Part shown: positions 6,801 through 9,458 of the stretch, one piece after another
How positions within the stretch are numbered: the first letter of the stretch is position 1
Layout of the letters: each line of letters starts with the position of its first letter
Assembly (NCBI GenBank): GCA_039199225.1
Contig: JBCCSZ010000305.1
Span: forward strand, 1-9,458
Reading direction: 5' to 3'
Length of the DNA: 9,458 nt
From: JBCCSZ01 sp039199225
GTDB lineage: Bacteria > Bacteroidota > Bacteroidia > Chitinophagales > Saprospiraceae
Notes under the pieces: model-generated
What the model saw: the letters and a program-made list of their open reading frames with translations, nothing else
Told to the model about the DNA's origin: nothing
Databases searched by the model: none
Position numbers and translations under genes: made by a program

Positions 6801-7009
6801 ACTTCCACAGACTTCGTCCAGCCACCGGTCATCAATCGCGCCAAGGCTTCCTCCCAGGTCTGCATAGCAGCTTCATACTGTATCGCATCCATCTGACGGC
6901 TCGCCTTTTCCATCAAAGTTGGAACCTCCGATGGCACTACCGGAGACTGAGCCTGTAGAGCACCTGCCCAGACAAAACAGCACAACCATAAGATCGATAG
7001 ATACTTCAT
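3890..7009 (-). CDS. TPR-CHAT domain protein, predicted membrane-anchored periplasmic protease
   Basis: 1039 residues. A signal peptide (1-20, ending GALQA) is followed by about ten TPRs from residue 35 to about 485, spaced 39-42 residues like kinesin-light-chain repeats (for example LGECQMNIGQYEAAYRYLGK at 77-96). A helical linker (about 490-640) leads to a CHAT domain (about 640-1000) of the caspase/separase clan. The catalytic pair is present: His863 in VLHLAMHS (codon 4421-4423) and Cys910 in VLSACNTG (codon 4280-4282). A C-terminal membrane helix (about 1017-1032) and a basic tail FRNRSVSS follow. So the TPRs and protease domain should face the periplasm. CHAT proteins cut partner proteins in type III-E CRISPR and in some defence systems; the target here is unknown. 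The gene starts 17 bases behind the mutarotase stop. A two-codon ATG-CAA-TGA overlaps its start codon. The adjacent sigma/anti-sigma pair is the best candidate partner. Confidence 0.93.
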   Translation of the reverse strand: MKYLSILWLCCFVWAGALQAQSPVVPSEVPTLMEKASRQMDAIQYEAAMQTWEEALARLMTGGWTKSVEVVDCYTGLGECQMNIGQYEAAYRYLGKGLELGRELEDDRRQTRLYNLMGLCLWSQKQFDRALDSLQRAIALQLGEIDDPQLGDTYLYMGICYQEKADYIKAIHYTNSALKIYQSLLEPKHEKIGSAFMSLGVNYQYIGNDGKVLKYFKEALSISESAFGTQHPKTASIYHELGRYTYGNGEYARAASYFEKSISIYENHFGPGQPFVSLGYAYLGNCFRELYEAEKALSYYEKALDRVAQSPEGNQNDLGFIYQNIGSLYLGQQKVDKALIYFRKALAYSEQVYGKDHLYYALFSNFLGDAHMQSGEWDKALPHLKKALQRMLFDYGDEHRMVARGCNKMAICYRGKAAFEESERYSQQALNALLYTDASGPALEKVISFPDLLDALHNMALTYKAWHAQSGELQYLEKAAATYEDLVAFIDEWRIGFQNESSKLILIREGQGILENAISVALQLYRTGKGDAYLEQAFQYAEKGQSILLLENLRAADARQFAGIPDELLAREASLRDSLNMFKKLRYDEERKGAAADVALQRQYADEAFRLKAACEAILAQYQENYPDFYQLKYQLQPIELSRVQQQLLKKGQALLEYFVGDQTLFCFLIDQKQVKVWEQPIAKDFVRRIDSLRKMIAAERPISELDGLRKSLSEQLLLGWPAETPDFQELIIVPGGILGYLPFELLDHKGDYLLEHFTISYNYSASLLELLLEKSDRKATHFFGGFAPQYTFDPAQSAEPALEDRSISQLVRKGHYNLPGARKEVQQIAALLDGDAILGAAATEARFKEIAVDYKVLHLAMHSLLEDRQPLYSRLLFSADSMAGDDGALHAIELYNMQLKAELAVLSACNTGVGRLHRGEGIMSLSRAFAYAGVPATVMSLWKVPDDATSELMLQFYTHLSEGLSKAEALRQAKLAWLERDDLPASRKHPYYWAGFVAAGDMAPLQDQGAWPEMGWWLVGIGLLLLGLYFFRNRSVSS

Positions 7010-7026
7010 TGCATTGTAGGTACGTA

Positions 7027-7971
7027 CTAAAGCAACTGGACCCCAAAGCGCCCACCGGCTTTTTCACCAGCTTGCAAGACGGTCAGCCCATTGCCATTAT
7101 TGAATGCATTGATGTTGCAACTCATCGGCTCAATCGCAATGGATTGGCGGGGTGGCGGAATGAACAATTGGATGTAGTTGAATTTCCCAGGACCGCATTC
7201 CTGCCAGTAGCGCAGCGTCCGACCTTGATTGACATTGGTCAGTAAGACTTCTGCTTGCCCAGCCTCCTCCCGATCCTCCAACAAAAAGCAATTGTCGAGG
7301 GTACTGGCTCCAATTCTTTCTAGGCGCTGAAATTTGGTATAAGGTGTCAGGACACCCGTAGGTATCATGCGATCGTCGATGGCTACCACCTGACTGGCAG
7401 GTACCTGCAAATACCAATCATCTACCATGGTTCCTATCTTGAAATAGGGATGCCAACCCATGCCAATGGGCATCGCCCCCGTGCCTGTATTTTCTACAAA
7501 CACCCCAATGGTCAACCCATCGCTGTCGCTCAGTTCAAATTCGATGGAAGCTTTGAATGGAAAGGGATAGTACTCCCTGGAGCCATCGTAGTCGAATAGA
7601 CAAACAAGCTGCACCTTTTGCTCAGCCAATTCAACCTTTTCCAGCGACATCGGCTCCCCGATGGCAAAGCCGTGAATGGCATTAGCCGTCGGCTTGTTAT
7701 TGATCGGAAACTGGTAGGTTTTGCCTTCAAAAGTATAGAGGCCATCGAGCAAGCGATTGGGAAAAGGCAACAAAAATTCCGATTTCGCCTTTTTGTGCAT
7801 CTCCAATTGCTCTGCCGTTTGGTAGGTGTCCAACAGCGATTGATTGTCCAGTATCAAATCGACTAGGCAGGCACCACAGCCCGGCACCAGGCTCATCAGA
7901 TGACCACTGGCCGGATTGTAGAAGGTATATTTGTCGTAGGCACCAAAGGGCGCGATGAGCTGTTCGTACAT
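7027..7971 (-). CDS. Aldose 1-epimerase (mutarotase) family protein
   Basis: 314 residues, no signal peptide, so cytoplasmic. The family interconverts alpha and beta anomers of sugars such as glucose or galactose. Visible signature residues: PFPNRLLDG (69-77, substrate-contacting Asn72/Arg73), His100 in NAIHGF, His174 in GMGWHPYF (the proposed acid), Asp226 in TLDNCFLLED, and Glu281 in IAIEPMSCNINAFN (the proposed base). All key residues of the beta-sandwich fold are intact. Length is normal for the shorter bacterial members. Lying 18 bases downstream of the trehalase gene on the same strand, it could speed anomer exchange of the glucose released by trehalase, which produces beta- and alpha-glucose. 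True substrate preference cannot be read from sequence. ATG at 7969-7971 starts just before the first strand of the fold. Confidence 0.93.
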   Translation of the reverse strand: MYEQLIAPFGAYDKYTFYNPASGHLMSLVPGCGACLVDLILDNQSLLDTYQTAEQLEMHKKAKSEFLLPFPNRLLDGLYTFEGKTYQFPINNKPTANAIHGFAIGEPMSLEKVELAEQKVQLVCLFDYDGSREYYPFPFKASIEFELSDSDGLTIGVFVENTGTGAMPIGMGWHPYFKIGTMVDDWYLQVPASQVVAIDDRMIPTGVLTPYTKFQRLERIGASTLDNCFLLEDREEAGQAEVLLTNVNQGRTLRYWQECGPGKFNYIQLFIPPPRQSIAIEPMSCNINAFNNGNGLTVLQAGEKAGGRFGVQLL

Positions 7972-7989
7972 AAGGGAAGTAGGTTCGGG

Positions 7990-9458
7990 TTATTTAGTTT
8001 TTTCTTCAGAAGTGCTTGTTTCCATCAAGAGCTTTAACAAAACACCATTGGTCCAGCCAAAGCCATCTTGCACTGGATATTCGCCACCGCCAGCTTCCAG
8101 TCCCATGTCTTCAACATTGTATTTTTCAACCATCTTACCTGTATTGCGGTAGACCTTTTCGTTTAAGGCAATCCAATTTTGACGGACCTTATCCGCCAGC
8201 TCGGTAAAACCATAGTTCCGCAAGCCCTGGATGGTCACCCATTGCAGCGGCGCCCAGCCATTGGGGGCATCCCATTGTTGGCCGGTATGGTTGAGGGTGC
8301 TGACAACGCCACCAGCCTTCAGAAAGTCCTTTTCGATCCGACGAGCGACTTGCTCGGCCTGGGCAGGTTCTGCCATTTTGAAAAAGAGCGGAAACATTCC
8401 CGCTAGCGACAAAACGCCGGTCGGCGCCTGAGCTACAAAATCGTAGTCTACAAAAAAACCAGCCTTTTCGTCCCAACCATACTTCGCTACGGCTGCTTTG
8501 CGCCTGGCAGCCAGCTCGTCGTACTGCTGCGCCCGGCTGCTGTCTTTCTTCACCCGGTAAGCATCAGCCAGCAACTGCTCCAAGTGGTACAGAAGGGCAT
8601 TTTGATCGATGGGTAGAATATCGGTGGTGTGGATGGAAGCCAGGTATTGCGCGTCTTTGAACCAGCGGCTGCTGAAATCCCAACCAGATTCGCAGGCTGC
8701 ACGGATGTCGCGATACACCCGCTCGGCTGGGCGATCCTTAATTTCGTTTACCAACTCGACATCCTCCTTGTAAGACTCTGGCCTGGGCGCCGGGCGGTCG
8801 TCCCAGTAGCGATTGAGCACCTCGCCTTCCTGCAGCCGTACAACGCGGCGGTGGGTCGGTTGCTCGGCCGATAAGCGAGACTTGGCCCCTTCCATCCAAA
8901 AGTCGTATTCCTTTTGCAACTGATCGAGGAAGTCCAGCAAAACCTGATCGCCCTTTTCATCGGCCAATAGCCGAACGACCAAAGAGAAAAAAAGGTGGTT
9001 GAGAACGCCCCAAAAAGTAGGTCCGATTGCCATTTGGAATGAATCCGATCGTGTCGATGAGATAGGCGAAGTTCTCCGCCATGTTTTGAATCATCTCCGT
9101 TTTGCCGGCTGCTTGTAATCCGAGCATGGTAAAATAGCTATCCCAGTAATAAATCTCTCCAAAACGGCCACCGGGTACGATGTAAGATTCGGGCAACGGC
9201 AAGAGTGTGCTGCCCTTCAGGCTCTGGTCGGCCTGGCGGGTTAAGACGGGCCACAGGGCATTGATGTGTTCGGCAGGGTTCCGAGACTCATCGCTTTTGA
9301 AGCCGGAGGCGTATTGCTTGGGCAGGTCAAAATGCTCAGAGACAAATTTTTTCAGATCGAAATCTGGCAGGTCCTTTTGCTTATTGTAGTTGGCCATGAT
9401 GGTACTGGCCGGCAACTTGGCCGTACAGTCGGTAAAAGTCTTGGAATCCGGAAAAACC
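7990..9458 (-). CDS. treA: GH37 trehalase (TreA-like), 5' end outside window, apparent frameshift
   Basis: Hydrolyses alpha,alpha-trehalose to two glucose molecules by inversion. From the right edge the upstream frame reads FFPDSKTFTDC..., aligning with the start of the mature E. coli TreA, so the true start lies outside. Seen: signature 1 PGGRFGEIYYWDSY (9134-9175), SGWDFSSRW with the probable acid Asp (8677-8679), QWDAPNGWAP signature 2 (8248-8277), VEKY with the probable base Glu (8125-8127), and GGGEYPVQDGFGWTNGV near the C terminus. The reading frame breaks at a run of seven T on the coding strand (8987-8993): the upstream frame stops at 8957-8959, while homology continues in the next frame (SLVVRLLADEKGDQ). 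Removing one T restores PPFFSLVVRLLA, as in the family. Both halves are otherwise well conserved, so it is either a sequencing slip or a very recent mutation. TreA enzymes are periplasmic; localisation here cannot be checked. Confidence 0.9.
8987..8993 (-). other. Frameshift site in trehalase: run of seven T
   Basis: The coding strand reads CCACC, seven T, CTCTTTGG. With six T the frame continues as PPFFSLVVRLLA, matching GH37 enzymes. With seven T translation ends after the stray tail LFGRSAIGR at the stop in 8957-8959. Confidence 0.85.

Noticed and set aside
2431..7009. Reading the locus as a true type III-E CRISPR (Craspase) system
   Set aside because: No CRISPR repeats, no gRAMP/Cas7-11-like gene and no Cas1/Cas2 in the window; the CHAT protein is also exported by prediction. 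Only the signalling logic is compared.
7018..7029. GTACGTAC palindrome before the CHAT gene as an operator
   Set aside because: An isolated 8-base palindrome overlapping the mutarotase stop, with no second copy or promoter boxes at the right distance.
8987..8993. Programmed ribosomal frameshift in trehalase
   Set aside because: GH37 trehalases are not known to use one, and no downstream stimulatory structure was evident; a homopolymer slip explains it more simply. Kept as a finding only for checking.
9413..9415. TTG at 9415 as the trehalase start
   Set aside because: Trehalase-like sequence (FFPDSKTFTDC) continues upstream in frame to the window edge, so this is an internal Leu codon.

Overview
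The window looks like chromosomal DNA from a Bacteroidota bacterium, probably of the Saprospira/Lewinella type. Three things point that way. Start codons lack Shine-Dalgarno sequences. Three of the intergenic promoters fit the Bacteroidota pattern TTTG-N18/19-TAnnTTTG. The gene families are typical of the phylum: a small exported TonB-C-terminal-like protein, a compact ECF sigma factor paired with a one-pass anti-sigma-like protein, and a large TPR-CHAT protein. This placement is inference from sequence character, not from a database search.

Layout. (1) 1-780, minus: N-terminal kinase-like (APH fold) domain of a protein that runs off the left edge. (2) 919-1221, plus: single-domain rhodanese, expressed divergently from gene 1 through back-to-back promoters at 821-886. 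(3) 1218-1691 and 1768-2226, minus: two small exported proteins, an NTF2-like protein and a TonB-C-terminal-like protein. The NTF2-like gene overlaps the end of the rhodanese gene by four bases. (4) 2431-3865, plus: promoter, ECF sigma factor with a TTG start, then a membrane-spanning anti-sigma-like protein with a TPR-like outer domain. (5) 3890-9458, minus: a three-gene run reading toward the sigma operon: GH37 trehalase (cut by the right edge and carrying an apparent frameshift), aldose 1-epimerase/mutarotase, and a 1039-residue TPR-CHAT putative protease with a signal peptide and a C-terminal membrane anchor.

The most interesting part is 2431-7009. An ECF sigma factor, a bitopic anti-sigma-like protein and a predicted His/Cys protease of the CHAT clan lie tail to tail with 24 bases between them. 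By predicted topology, the TPR region of the anti-sigma-like protein and the whole TPR-CHAT protein lie on the same (periplasmic) side of the inner membrane. This resembles the logic of type III-E CRISPR (Craspase), where a TPR-CHAT protease cuts a partner that holds a sigma factor, but here there is no CRISPR component. The proposal is that the CHAT protein senses something through its TPRs and cleaves or binds the anti-sigma-like protein to release the sigma factor. It is a hypothesis. The CHAT gene sits 17 bases behind the mutarotase and 18 bases separate mutarotase from trehalase, so trehalose/sugar use and this signalling module may be co-transcribed.

No tRNA, rRNA, CRISPR array, insertion sequence or convincing intrinsic terminator was seen. 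No gene-free stretch exceeds 300 bases; the longest is 2227-2496.
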